From Tamarix chinensis (taxonomy: Eukaryota; Streptophyta; Magnoliopsida; Caryophyllales; Tamaricaceae), in the NCBI GenBank assembly GCA_030549775.1, contig CM060172.1, positions 4,857,361 through 4,921,360 of the forward strand: 64,000 nucleotides of DNA, written 5' to 3'. Of this stretch, positions 49,597-59,739 are shown in pieces; the first letter of the stretch is position 1, and each line of letters opens with the position of its first letter. The translations under genes were made by a program, and so were the position numbers. A model generated the notes under the pieces. It was not told the DNA's origin. It searched no databases and worked only from the letters and a program-made list of their open reading frames with translations.

Positions 49597-50035
49597 TGGC
49601 CGTGTTTTTTAGATCTGTAAACACGGGAGAGAAAAAGGGATTTTTGTGTGAAACATGGACCATATTCAAGAAATACGGTACCCCCGTGTTTATTTTTTAA
49701 CTCTCTGGTTTAGGGAAAAAAATGACAGACCTACAAACACGACCATGTTTTGAAATACGGTCCCCCCGTGTTATTTTAAGAACTCTCTGGAATTCCTGCA
49801 AATTTTTTCAGACATGTAAACACGGGCCATGTTTGGAAATACGAACCCCCCGTGTTATTTTAGAAGCTCTCTAGAATTTCTATAAATTTTTCAGATATGT
49901 AAACACGGGCCATGTTTGGAAATACGGGCCTCCCGTGTTTTTTTAGAAGCTCTCTGGAATTTCTGAGAATTGTTCCTATGAAATAAACACGGGTCGTGTT
50001 TTATAAATACGACCCCCCCCCCCCCCGTGTTTTTT
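49597..50035. repeat. About 85-bp tandem array with ACACGG...CCGTGTT core
   Basis: Around five units, each with 'gtaaacacgggccatgtttg', 'gaaatacgg', a run of C and 'ccgtgtt', then 'agaagctctctggaatttct'. The C run is 14 long at 50,013-50,026. The same half-palindromic ACACGG/CCGTGT core occurs in both Athila LTRs (45,670-45,800 and 56,560-56,680), so the internal array and LTR share a motif. Confidence 0.8.
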
Positions 50036-50037
50036 TA

Positions 50038-50040
<3 letters not shown>

Positions 50041-50084
<44 letters not shown>
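50041..50084. repeat. (TA)n microsatellite
   Basis: Pure AT dinucleotide run of 44 bp adjoining the CCCGTGTT array in Athila. Confidence 0.95.
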
Positions 50085-50088
<4 letters not shown>

Positions 50089-50228
50089 ATGGACTTAAAA
50101 TGTATTTCCACACATATAAACATTATAAACATACAATATTATACCACATGTGTAAAAAGAAAAGTATTAGATAAGGAAAAATTGTGTACAACACTTGGTC
50201 GTTTCCCAAGTGATAAAATGCCACTCAT

Positions 50229-51300
50229 TCAGCCTTCATAATTGGGAATGGTAAGATCTACCACTTCCAGATTGTGCACTTGGTGTCCTTCATAATAAGG
50301 TTTGAGACGGTGTCCATTGACTTTCCACACCTTCCCTATTTTCTCACTCTTAATTTCTACTACACCATGAGAGAACACATTAGTCACAATAAATGGGCCG
50401 ATCCATCTTGACCTTAATTTCCCTGGAAACAACTTCAACCGAGAATGATATAGTAAAACTTTTGACGGATTTCAAAACTCTTTCTAAGAATGAACTTATC
50501 ATGAATTGCCTTAGTTTGATCTTTATATCTCAGTGCAGTTTCAAAATCATCATTTCTTATTTCTTCCAATTCTTGTAGTTGGAGTCGCTTATGGCTTCCA
50601 ATTTCAGTTGACTCCATGTTACATTTCTTTACGGCCCAAAAAACTTTATGTTCCAATTCAACCAGAAGATGACAAGGCTTACCGTAAACCAGACGATATG
50701 GGGACATACTAATTGGAGTCTTGAAAGATGTAAGATAAGCCTAGAGAGCATCATTGATATGTAAGCTCCAATCCTTTCTTGTTGGTTTCACCATCTTTCC
50801 TAAGATTGATTTGATTTCCCGGTTGGATATTTCTGCTTGACCATTGGTTTGTGGATGATATACTGTAGAGATTTGATGTGTCACATGGTATTTCTTTAAT
50901 AGGTCTTCTACGGTTCTATTGCAGAAGTGTGAACCTTTGTCGTTAATGATGGCTTTTGGTAAGCCAAACCTTGCAAAAATGTTAGTTCGAAGAAATTATG
51001 CAACAACCTTAGCATCATCAGTGCGGGTGGCCTTGGCCTCCACCCATTTTGACATGTAATCAACAGCGACAAGAATATATTTGAACCAGAAAGAGGATGG
51101 AACGGGACCCATAAAATCCATACCCCAAACATAAAAGATTTCACATACTATGATAGGAGTTTGTGGAATTTCATTTCTAGGCCCTAATCCCCCAGTCTTT
51201 TGACAGTTTTCACATGTTTTGCAAAATTCATGAGCATCCCAAAACAATGTAGGCTAGAAAAATCCACTCTCTAAAACTTTATAAGCTGTTTATTTGGGAC
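50229..51300 (-). pseudogene. Athila integrase
   Basis: Zinc-binding half C-x-x-C: CKTCENCQ near 51,190-51,215. Core: GMDFMGP with the first Asp near 51,115, INDKGSHF with the second Asp near 50,942, [12 protein letters not shown] with the Glu near 50,840, so all three catalytic positions can be read. The C-terminal part has [20 protein letters not shown], a hallmark block of Athila integrase, and then [14 protein letters not shown]. Frame breaks fall near 50,990 and 50,720, and a stop at 50,435-50,437 separates the last 69 codons. It would join reverse-transcribed element DNA to the chromosome. Confidence 0.85.
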
Positions 51301-51457
51301 CAAAGTGTCCCCCACAAGCATAACTGTGGCAAAAGTTTAAGATAGACAGAATCTCACTATCAGGAATACACCTTCTAGTGATTTGATCTGCATATTGTTT
51401 CCACAAGTATGGATCATCATATACAAAATATTTTGCCTAACTCTTCATTCTATCTTT

Positions 51458-52021
51458 CTATGCTTTAGTAAAGTGTGAGGGAAATACCTTTATCACTAGA
51501 AAATTTACCATGTCAGCATACCATGGTATCTCATTCCCAATGACATGAAGTTGTTCGTCCGGAAATGCTTCATTGATAGTTACCTCAACTTCAACTTCTT
51601 TGATTAACCGACTTAGATGATCTACTACTCCACTTTCTATTTCTTTCTTATCTTTAATACGTATATTGAATTCTTGGAGTAGAAGTATCCATTTAATTAG
51701 TCGGGGTTTCGCCTCCTTCTTTGCTAAAAAATATTTCAACGTTGCATGATCGGAATAAACAATTATTTCAGTTCCTAACAAATAAGAATGAAATTTATCC
51801 AAAGTAAAGACAATGGCAAGAAGCTCATTTTCAGTATTTGTATAGTTAATTTGAGCTTCATTCAAAGTTCGTGAGGCATAGTATGTCACATGTGGATCTT
51901 TCCCGATCCTTTGACCTAACATGGCACCAACAGCAAAGTTAGAAGCATCATACATTAATTCAAAGAGAAAGTTCCAATTAGGTGGTTGAAGTATGGGTGC
52001 ACTTATCAATTTTTCCTTCAA
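51458..52021 (-). CDS. Athila RNase H domain (open segment of pol)
   Basis: 187 codons without a stop: [20 protein letters not shown] holds the first Asp, [15 protein letters not shown] the Glu, and [13 protein letters not shown] the second Asp. These are the three metal-binding positions of retroelement RNase H, which degrades the RNA strand of the RNA/DNA hybrid. VVDHLSRL and the connection to integrase follow. It is the best preserved piece of the Athila pol but is only a fragment of a larger polyprotein, so it is not an independent gene. Confidence 0.85.
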   Translation of the reverse strand: MKEKLISAPILQPPNWNFLFELMYDASNFAVGAMLGQRIGKDPHVTYYASRTLNEAQINYTNTENELLAIVFTLDKFHSYLLGTEIIVYSDHATLKYFLAKKEAKPRLIKWILLLQEFNIRIKDKKEIESGVVDHLSRLIKEVEVEVTINEAFPDEQLHVIGNEIPWYADMVNFLVIKVFPSHFTKA

Positions 52022-52029
52022 GTGGTCAA

Positions 52030-52878
52030 ATGATTTCTGTCATGCATCATCAAATTGAAATTCTGTTTCTTTTTGAAGAAGCTTACATAATGGTTGGGCT
52101 ATTTTAGAAAAATACTTGATAAATTGGCGATAAAATCTGGCGTACCCAAAAAATGAATGCACGTCTTTGAGAGTTGATGGATAAGGTAATGAAGCTATAA
52201 GATCAATTTTTTCTTTATCTACTTCAATTCCTTTAGCCGAAATAACATGTCCCAAAACTATTCCTTGTTGAACCATAAAATAGCATTTTTCAGAGTTTAG
52301 CACAATATTTGTTTCCAGATATCTTTTCAAGATAAGAGTTAAATTACCTAGGCATTCTTCAAAAGTATCTCCATGACTACCTCAATAATTTTCTCCATAT
52401 ATTTGGAAAATATGCTTACCATACACCTTTAAAATGTAGCTGGAGCATTACATAATCTAAATGGCATGCGTCGATACGCAAACGTACCATAAGGACATGT
52501 AAATGTGGTTTTCTCTTGATCTTCTAGAGCTATAGGAACCTACACATATCCAAAATAACAGTCAAGAAAACAATAATAAGCATGACCTGCTAGCTGTTCT
52601 AACAATTGGTCCATAAATGGTAAAGGGAAATAATCTTTCCTAGTCATGGAGTTTAGCTTTCTATAGTCAACACATACCCTCCAACCATTTTGAACTCTAG
52701 TAGGAACCATTTCTCCTTTATCATTTTCCACTACTGTTATTCCTGTTTTCTTTGGGACAACTTGAAGATGACTCACCCAACTACTATCAGAGATTGGGTA
52801 TATGACTCCCACACTTAGCAATTTTAAAACCTCTTTCTTCACAACCTCCATCATGATTGGATTCAACCTACGTTGTAC
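52030..52878 (-). pseudogene. Athila reverse transcriptase, catalytic box lost
   Basis: 52,540-52,866 reads MEVVKKEVLKLLSVGVIYPI, then WVSHLQVVPKKTGI, RVCVDYRKLNSMTRKDYFPL and FMDQLLEQL (fingers and palm start). YYCFLDCYFGYV follows, with the first catalytic Asp kept. CPYGTFAYRRMPF and LCNAPATF follow near 52,440-52,500. The MDD-containing palm motif C is missing: the sequence jumps from MEKIIEV to a frame-shifted GDTFEECLGNL around 52,365-52,390. 52,040-52,330 holds the thumb/connection (LNSEKCYFMVQQGIVLGHV). A stop at 52,037-52,039 precedes RNase H. Confidence 0.85.
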
Positions 52879-54171
52879 TTATCTACTTGGCTTCACATCA
52901 TCTTCGATTAAAATTCGATGCATACATATTGAAGGACTAATACCCTTAATATCAGCAACTGTCCATCCCAAAGTTGATTTGTACTTCTTCAACACATTTA
53001 CCAGTTTTTCTTCTTGTTGAAATGTTAGTTCACTAGATATGATAACAGGAAATGTATTCTCATCTCCTAAGATTGCATATTTGAGATGGTTAGGTGGAGG
53101 TTTCAACTCCACTTCAGTTGGTTGTTCTATGGAAGGTAGAGGTCTATCCACTGTCAATGGCAAATCCACAAATTTTCCAATTCTACTAGGACATGTTCCC
53201 AAAGGAGCCACTACCTCTTTGATCTCTTCTTCAACATCATACATCTTGTTCAGTTCTTCCAAGCCTTCAGTTTCTATACATTGTGTCAAGGTTATTTCTA
53301 AAGGATCAGCCGATGATAATTTGGACACCATTTCAGTTAAATTCTCAATGACATAAATCATAGATACCTCTTCACCATCTGTAGGATATCGCATGGAGTC
53401 ATATATGTTAAACTTAATAACTTCACCATCAAATTCCATGGTCAACACTCCATCATGGACATCAATTTTTGTTTTTGAAGTTTTTAGGAATGGTCTACCC
53501 AACAATATAGGAGAGGGGTTAGCTAAACCATTATCTTGCATATCTAACACATAAAAATCTGCAGGAAAAACCAACTCATTTACCTGAACTAAGACATCCT
53601 CAATGACCCCTTCAGAATATGTGTTAGATCTATCAGCCAATTGAATAACAACAGGGGCTTTCTTTAAAGGACCTAGACTTAGGGTGTTAAAGATAGATAA
53701 AGGCATGACATTTATTGAAGCACCTAAGTCAATCATTCATTTTTCATACCTCGTGTTTCCAATCTTGCAAAGTATAGTGAAAATACCTGGATCCTTGTAC
53801 TTCGGTGGAAGCTTTCTTTGCAAAATTGCTGATACATTTTCTCCCACACTTACGTTTTCATTTCCCTTCAGTTTCCTTTTGTTACTACACAAATCCTTAA
53901 GGAATTTTGCATACCTTGGTACTTGTTTGATCACATCAATGAGAGGGAGATTAACTTTTACCTTCTTAAATATGTCAAATATCTCCTTGTCATAGTTCAT
54001 CTTCTTGTTTCTGGCCAACCTGCTAGGAAAAGGAGCAGGAATTTTGAGAGGAGAATGTGACTTACTTTTTATTCTTTGTTGTGACTCTTCACTTATTTCT
54101 TTTTCAGCCATTTTTTCATCTGACTCTTTATTTATGTCATCTTCCTCACTAGCTTTTCTTGGATCTGACAA
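52879..54171 (-). pseudogene. Athila Gag-Pol linker and aspartic protease
   Basis: A single frame is interrupted by one TGA at 53,737-53,739. The N-terminal part (54,171-53,740) is acidic and lysine-rich and contains FPSRLARNKK and FDIFKKVKVNLPL, the segment Athila proteins have before protease. Directly after the stop comes MIDLGASINVMPLSIF; the DLGAS active-site loop is the Athila form of D-[ST]-G. ILLGRPFLKT near 53,500 is the second conserved block (I-L-G-R-P-F-L). The protein then runs into the RT linker (ILIEDDVKPSR). The protease would release the functional proteins from the polyprotein. Confidence 0.85.
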
Positions 54172-54285
54172 TTGTTTCCCACTACGAGTCGTGATAGCAC
54201 TAGCATTTTCCTTAGGATTTCTTTCAGTCCGGCTAGGAAATTTTGAAGATCCTTGTGCTTGTATTTTTCTATGGGAATCTGCCAG
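54172..54285 (-). other. Gag C-terminal junction of Athila
   Basis: Short stretch between the two open parts of the Gag-Pol frame, with stop codons. No separate feature. Plus-strand open frames at 54,005-54,289, 54,477-54,873 and 55,025-55,315 are shadows. Confidence 0.5.
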
Positions 54286-55614
54286 TTAACTCACTTGATT
54301 CTCCAAATTCTTGATACCATTTCTGGTCTCTTGTTGGAATTGTAATGTATTGGTAGCCAAAGATTTCACCAAGTCTTCCAAAGGCATGCCCCTTGATTGT
54401 TGTGGAACTTGCGGTGGAGGCATTGGTTGAAATGGTGGTCTTTGATGATTTGGTGGAATTTGGAAGAACCCGATAGGTGGATTTGATCCTTGCTGATTTT
54501 GATACATCTGTGGTCGAAAATATGAATTACCACCTTGTTGAGTGTTTCCATACCTTAGATTCGGATGATCCTTCCATCCAGGATTGTATGTTGGGGCAAA
54601 TGGATCATTCCTTTTTGGTAATGGTTGTCCTCCAATGGCATTTACTTTTTTTTCTTCCTGCAAAGTAGGACACATGTCAGTTGGTTGCCTGATAAAAGAA
54701 CAAATTCCACATACCTTGGCAGGAATCTTTTTGCCTACAACTCTTTCCACAAGAGCTGTCAAATTCGATACTTGCGTTTTCAATTCAGCAATATTGGTTT
54801 CTTTCACGTATTGAGACATAGAAGTATTACCCCTATTACAATATTGAAAGTTAGATGCCATATTAGCAATTAACCTTTTAGCTTTGATGGGTGTTTTATC
54901 AACCAAAGCACCACCACTAGCAGCATCTATTATATTGTGATCCACAGGAGATAAACCTTCGTAAAAGTATTGTATTAATAATTGTTCACTAATTTGATGA
55001 TTAGGACAACTACCACACAATTTCTTGAAACGTTCCCAATATTCATGTAAGGATTCTCCTCCATCTTGCCTAATACCACATATTTCTTTTCTTATATTAG
55101 TTGCTCTCGATGAAGGAAAATATTTTTCAAGGAAAACCTTTTGCATATCAATCCAAGTGTTTCCCGACCCCGCTAGTAAATCATATAACTATTCCTTGGA
55201 AGCATCAGCTAAAGCAAAAGGAAAAGCTTTGAGTTTAAGTTGTTCTACACTTACTCCATTCGGTTTCATACCGAAACAAGCTATATGGAATTCCTTGATA
55301 AATTTATTTGGATAAGTGAAACAACATGAACCCATGGAGTTGTTGTCTCTAAAACTTATAAAAATAGGTAAAGCACGTATTAATCAAGGTTTGATCTCAC
55401 AAGTATCATTATCAGCAAGATAATTAATGCATAAAAGATTAGGGTTGAAGACAGGAGCAGCTAGCTCCTTGAGAGTTCGATCTGCCATCAGTGGATCAAT
55501 GTGGCAAGGTGTACTAAATAGATTCTCTATATGGTCTTCTCCCAAATCTGTGGAACTTCCTTCAAAAGGTAATGGAATATGACTAGGGTGTTCCAATTTC
55601 CGTTTAGGTTTCAA
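54286..55614 (-). pseudogene. Athila gag
   Basis: Same reading frame from 55,614 to 54,286 with at least two nonsense codons (TGA at 55,384-55,386; TAG at 55,189-55,191, in a place where the family has Trp). The N-terminus has ADRTLKELAAP, the standard Athila Gag start block. The core has FLEKYFPSSRATNIRKEI, then ESLHEYWERFKKLCGSCPNH and YFYEGLSP. The zinc-knuckle region CGICSFIRQPTDMC keeps its three Cys but has Gln where the His should be. The C-terminus is rich in N/Q/P with NPGWKDHPNLRYGN. Gag would form the particle that packages the element RNA. Confidence 0.88.
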
Positions 55615-55802
55615 TTGGAGAGGAAGAGTTTGGATCTATGGATGGAATAATTTGTCCTTGATGCTCGATTGGAAACGATCTTAATTGCGAGTGCCTGAAG
55701 ATTTCACACAATCAAAGAATAGATGAGTACACGTGGAGAATTTATCAAAAACTAAAATAAGAAACAACACCAAAAACAAAACTAAAGATCATAATCGCCA
55801 TT

Positions 55803-55825
55803 CCCCGGTAACGGCGCTAAAAATT
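55803..55825 (-). other. Athila primer-binding site (tRNA-Asp)
   Basis: Minus strand after the 5' LTR reads aaattttagcgccgttaccg and then gggga. It matches the complement of the plant tRNA-Asp 3' end (TGGCGCCGTTGCCGGGG) except for two positions. This primer type is characteristic of Athila. Confidence 0.88.
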
Positions 55826-56960
55826 TGATGCACTGTCGTATATGCAACAAATTTATTAAATAAATCCTAACTTCCAAATACGTAGTATATGGCAAGAAGG
55901 AGTCGAATCCACGAGGAATGACGTTTTAATCAATAATTTTGCAATTGATGTTATAATCCCATTTATACAATTTCATTGATTCTAATACTAAATATAATTA
56001 TACTAAGTTTTAATCACTATTTGACAAATAGGGGAGGAATGAATTGATGATAGAATCATATTGTCAAATGTTCGAATAAGAAAAATGATTCTATATGATT
56101 TAATGTTGACCTTTGGAAATTCATAATAACACATTCCTTTGCTTTCTCTCAACCTTAATAAATTGAATATGCTCTCAATTTATTTCCTAACCATTTAATA
56201 ACCTAGGTTACGAATGCTAGATTCAATTAATGGAAACATTATGAATGGAAGGCAGCAACTACAATCATAACCACATAAGCTCGGATTATGCAATTGCACG
56301 AATTAATTGATAAGATTAACAATTAATCTTCTTGCTACTTTAGACAAACTAATTAACAATTACGGGTTAATTCAATTTCCTTAGCAAAGATCAAGTTCTA
56401 AACTAAATAGGTGATCAATCTAATTAGTTTAAATTCTTAATCTACGATACGAAATCATTCAATTCGATCCATTAATTCAATTAAATTTCATCTAGAATCA
56501 AACATTCAAAATATGCTCTATCAACAGATAAATTTTAAATCAATGCTCGATATATTTAACACGGTCCATGTTTTGGAAACACGGAACCTCTGTGTTTTCT
56601 TCCAACTGCTCTGCCAATAGATAGATTTTAAATCAATGCTTGATACCGTGTTTATGAAACACGGGGGTACCGTGTTTTTGTTTTTTCCACCAATTTTTTC
56701 CTTTTACAATTTCAGCATAGCTTCTCTTGGTGTATTTGCTTCCTTTCCAACTTTGCTCCCCTTTATTCAATGTTTCTTGATGTGTTCTTCACTTGATTTC
56801 TTCTTTTCATTGATTTCTCCTTAAATTTCCTAAATTTTTTTCTTTCCTGTAAAATCTATTCAAAGGAGGAAAACTCGACGAAAAGATTAAATCTTATAAA
56901 ATTAATGAGGGATAAATGATATTTTTAAGCATGAAATTAATCTATAAACCTCATCTATCA
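55826..56960 (-). repeat. 5' LTR of Athila (1,135 bp)
   Basis: Homologous to 44,522-46,086 over the first 690 bp and the last 430 bp. In between, a large part is missing and a block with ACACGG...CCGTGTT and 'gattttaaatcaatgctcga' is present in two tandem copies (about 56,525-56,560 and 56,620-56,650), so deletion and local duplication have both occurred. Confidence 0.92.
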
Positions 56961-57600
56961 TTAGGCAGTAGTGGTGACCAGTGGAAGGTAGGCTTACAGC
57001 ACCTCTATCGTCGCCCACACCTTGGGGAAGAAGAAGGGTTAGGACCAGGTGGTCCAGGGAGGAAGAAAGAAGAAAAGGAAAAAAATTAAGAAAACCGGAC
57101 CGGCCAGGAAAGAAAGGAAAAAAAAAGGGGGGGAGGTGCGGTGCAGGCCTGGGCCGCACAAGAAGAGGGGAGGAAGCTGGGTTGCGTAGGGCTGGCTAGG
57201 CCAAGTCAGGGGGAAGAAGGAAAAAAAAAGAAAAGGGGAAAGAGAGAAAGAAAGAAAGAAGGAAAAGAGGAAGAAAAAGAAAACAAAACAAAAGAAAAAA
57301 GGGAAAAATAGGTGGGTTGGGTATTTTGGTGTTTTTTTATTATTTAAAATAATAATATCTAGAAAATAATAATTAAATCCTTTCTAGATTAATTTGGGCT
57401 ATTTTTGAATAATTATTCCAAATCTCATTTTAATTAGCACACTCCCTAGTTTTTCCTAATTAAGTTATTTATCATTTTTCTCTTGATTTTCCATAAATAA
57501 CTCCCCCTCTATTTTCATAAAATAATTTATTTAATTAATTTCCCTAATAAATCCTTATTTAGCTATAATTTCTAAAATTAGGGTTTGGGGTATTTCGTCA
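56961..57600 (-). repeat. Right part of the left LTR of the Tekay element
   Basis: Continues the LTR interrupted at 44,521: purine-rich with gaaagaaagaaag near 57,240-57,265, then AT-rich, ending GGGGTATTTCGTCA at 57,600. On the minus strand this is the 3' LTR start TGACGAAATACCCC. Open frames at 56,902-57,199 are composition artefacts. Confidence 0.7.
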
Positions 57601-57625
57601 CTACCCCTTTAAAGAAAGACTTCGT
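57601..57625 (-). other. Tekay polypurine tract
   Basis: The minus strand reads gtctttctttaaaggggtag immediately before the LTR start TGACGAAATACC. A gGGACGAAgt string sits just upstream, as is common at this place in Del/Tekay elements. Confidence 0.75.
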
Positions 57626-57699
57626 CCCCGAAGTCACTTGCGATTTCCTAGGGTTAAGGCCATAACGGTCCTAAGTGGTTATGGACGCGTTTATTATGA

Positions 57700-59160
57700 G
57701 TAACTATACAACTACACCTAAGAAGAACTCACTAGGGATGGTCATACCTGAAGCGGAGAGTTCCGGATATGCTTCACATATTTCCTTTTCTAGCTTCCCA
57801 GGTAGATTCTTTGACTCCATGCTAACTCCATAAGACCTTAACAAGGGGAACTAAACTCATATGAATCTTCCATAGCTTAGTATCAAGGATTCGCACCGGT
57901 CGTTCTTTGTAAGTTAAGGATTCGTCCAATTCTATCTCATCTGGTCAGATCACGTAGGAAGGGTAGGCAACGTACTTTCGCAACAGCCAGATATGGAACA
58001 CATTGTGAACTCGTGCCAACTCTAGAGGAAGAGCTAATAGATAGGCAACCTCGCCTACACGCTCCAAGATCTCAAAGGGACCGATGTACCTTGAGCTCAG
58101 CTTTCCCTTTTTGCCAAACCTCTTGACGCCCTTTGTGGGGGAGACCTTCAATAATACCTTCTTTCTAGGCTCAAAGTCACTATCCTGGCCCCTCTGATCA
58201 GCATAACTCTTCTGTCTGCTCTAGACCTCTCTCATCCAGTCTTGAATTTGTCGAATCTGCCTGGTCATCTCCTTGATCATCTCAGACCCTAATATTAATG
58301 TTTTGCTGATATCGCTCCAACACAAGGGAGTCAGACACTTTTCCAATACAAAGCCTCAAAGGGAGCCATCCCTATACTGGCGTGGTATCTGTTGTTATAC
58401 AAGAACTCTATCAAAGGTAGGCGTTCCTCCCAACATCCTTGGAAATCCAACACCCAAGCCCTCAACATGTCTTCTAGGGTCTGTATGGTCCACTCTGTCT
58501 GCCCACCTGTGGTAGGATGGAAAGTTGTGCTCATCTTCAATTTTGTTCCTAGAACTTCCTGTAGCTTTCTCCAAACGTGAGAGAGGAACCTTAAATCCCT
58601 ATCTCATATGATGTCCTCTGGAACCCCATCCTCTAGAACCCCATGACGACATACCACAAACTTCATATAGGCACTCGCTAGCTGATCCATGCTCCATGTG
58701 GACCTCATCGAAATAAACACGGCTGACTTAGTCAATTTGTCCACGATAACCCAAATGGTGTCACAACCGCTTCAAGTCCTTGGTAACCGACTGACAAAAT
58801 CCATGGAGATGGAGTCCCACTTCCATCTTGGTACCTCTAAGGGCTGAAGTAGTCCCGCAGGCCTCCGATGTTTGATCTTAACTTTTTGACACACTAGACA
58901 TCGGGACATGAACTTGGCCACTTTTTTCTTTATTCGGGGCCATTAATAAACATTCTTTAGGTCCTTATACAACTTAAATCCCCCAGGATAGACTGAATAA
59001 GGGGTCTGATGTCCTTCCTCCATAATACGGTGCTTCAATTCAGGACATTTTTGTGGCACACACCAACGACCTTTGAACCTAAGGCTGCCATCCTCATAAA
59101 TTTTGAACCCTTATGCTCGGCCCTCCTACATCTTTTGTCAAATCCTCTCAAGATTAACAT
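57700..59160 (-). pseudogene. Tekay integrase with type II chromodomain
   Basis: HHCC part: CLVCQKVKIKH near 58,880-58,910. Core: DSISMDFVSRLP near 58,810, IWVIVDKLTKSAVFI, DRDLRFLSHVW with its Asp near 58,600, FHPTTGGQTEWTIQTLEDML at about 58,465-58,525 with Glu retained. LPLIEFLYNNRYHASIGMAPFEALYWKSV follows at 58,331-58,420. The GKLSSRYIGPFEILERVGEVAYLLALP block (57,945-58,151) is the GPY/F-like module. Chromodomain-like residues (ELDESLTYKERPVRILD, then LVPLVKVLWS, then ESTWEA) run from about 57,920 to 57,770. Chromodomains of this kind direct insertion towards heterochromatin. Multiple stops, so inactive. Confidence 0.85.
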
Positions 59161-59167
59161 CTCCAAT

Positions 59168-59650
59168 CTAACCAGCCCAAATCTCTTCAAAAATGGTGGG
59201 AATGAGTGACCGGGCACTCATGCGGGTCTCAAGGTCCCCTTGTTGGATCAGCTCAACTTCCAATCCTAACAGCTCACCTATCACCCTATCAGCAACCACA
59301 CAAAAAAGTGCAGAATGTGAGGTCTTCCAGCTCAGGGCATCTACCAAAACAATGGCCTTACCCTCTTTGTAGGTCAACTCGAGGTCGTAGTCCTTGACAA
59401 GCTCCAACCACCTCTACTGCCTCATGTTGAGCTCTTTCTAGGTGAAAATGTACTTGAGACTCTAAATTTTCAAGGTGAACACAATGGAAGCTAGTTCTAG
59501 GTCATGAGTAGGATAGTTCTATTCGTGCTACTTCAACTGCTGAGAGGCATAAAAGACCACTTTGCCCCTCTACATCAATACACACCCAACCCCGTGCTTG
59601 GATGTGTCACTATAAACCTCAAACCCTTCAAACCCCTCAGGTGGAGTCAA
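59168..59650 (-). pseudogene. Tekay RNase H domain
   Basis: Near 59,600-59,640 the minus strand reads FEVYSDTSKHG (first Asp), then a stop-containing YASQQLK*HE*NYPTHDLEL (Glu), and ELVKDYDLELTYKEGKAIVLVDALSWK at 59,310-59,407, the usual final block. The middle region between them is weak. The open 79-codon stretch 59,168-59,407 also includes the linker to integrase. Confidence 0.78.
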
Positions 59651-59739
59651 CATGGGTGCTATGGTCAACCTTCTTTTCAACTCTTGGAAGGCTCCCTCAC
59701 AAGTCTCGTCCCACTTGAACTTCGTAATCTTCTCTAGGA

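Larger units (their letters stand above)
48848..50228 (-). other. Athila region between extra ORF and integrase
   Basis: Noncoding by inspection. It contains the CCCGTGTT tandem array (49,597-50,035) and the TA tract (50,041-50,084). The minus-strand open frame at 49,262-49,669 (135 codons, rich in P/F/S) has no recognisable domain. A leader or splice-acceptor role for the extra ORF is possible but not shown. Confidence 0.5.
44522..56960 (-). mobile_element. Athila-lineage Ty3/gypsy retrotransposon, 12.4 kb, both LTRs
   Basis: LTRs at 44,522-46,086 and 55,826-56,960 have the terminal inverted sequence TGAT...ATCA. Flanks are GTAGG (44,517-44,521) and TTAGG (56,961-56,965), a 5-bp duplication with one mismatch. 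On the minus strand the order is 5' LTR, tRNA-Asp-type primer site, gag, protease, RT, RNase H, integrase, noncoding region with tandem repeats, the extra Athila ORF, polypurine tract and 3' LTR. The target is the left LTR of the minus-strand Tekay element. Several stops, a frameshift and loss of the RT catalytic box make it inactive. LTR difference over the first 220 bp is roughly 5-7% by eye, so it is fairly young compared with its hosts. Confidence 0.93.
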
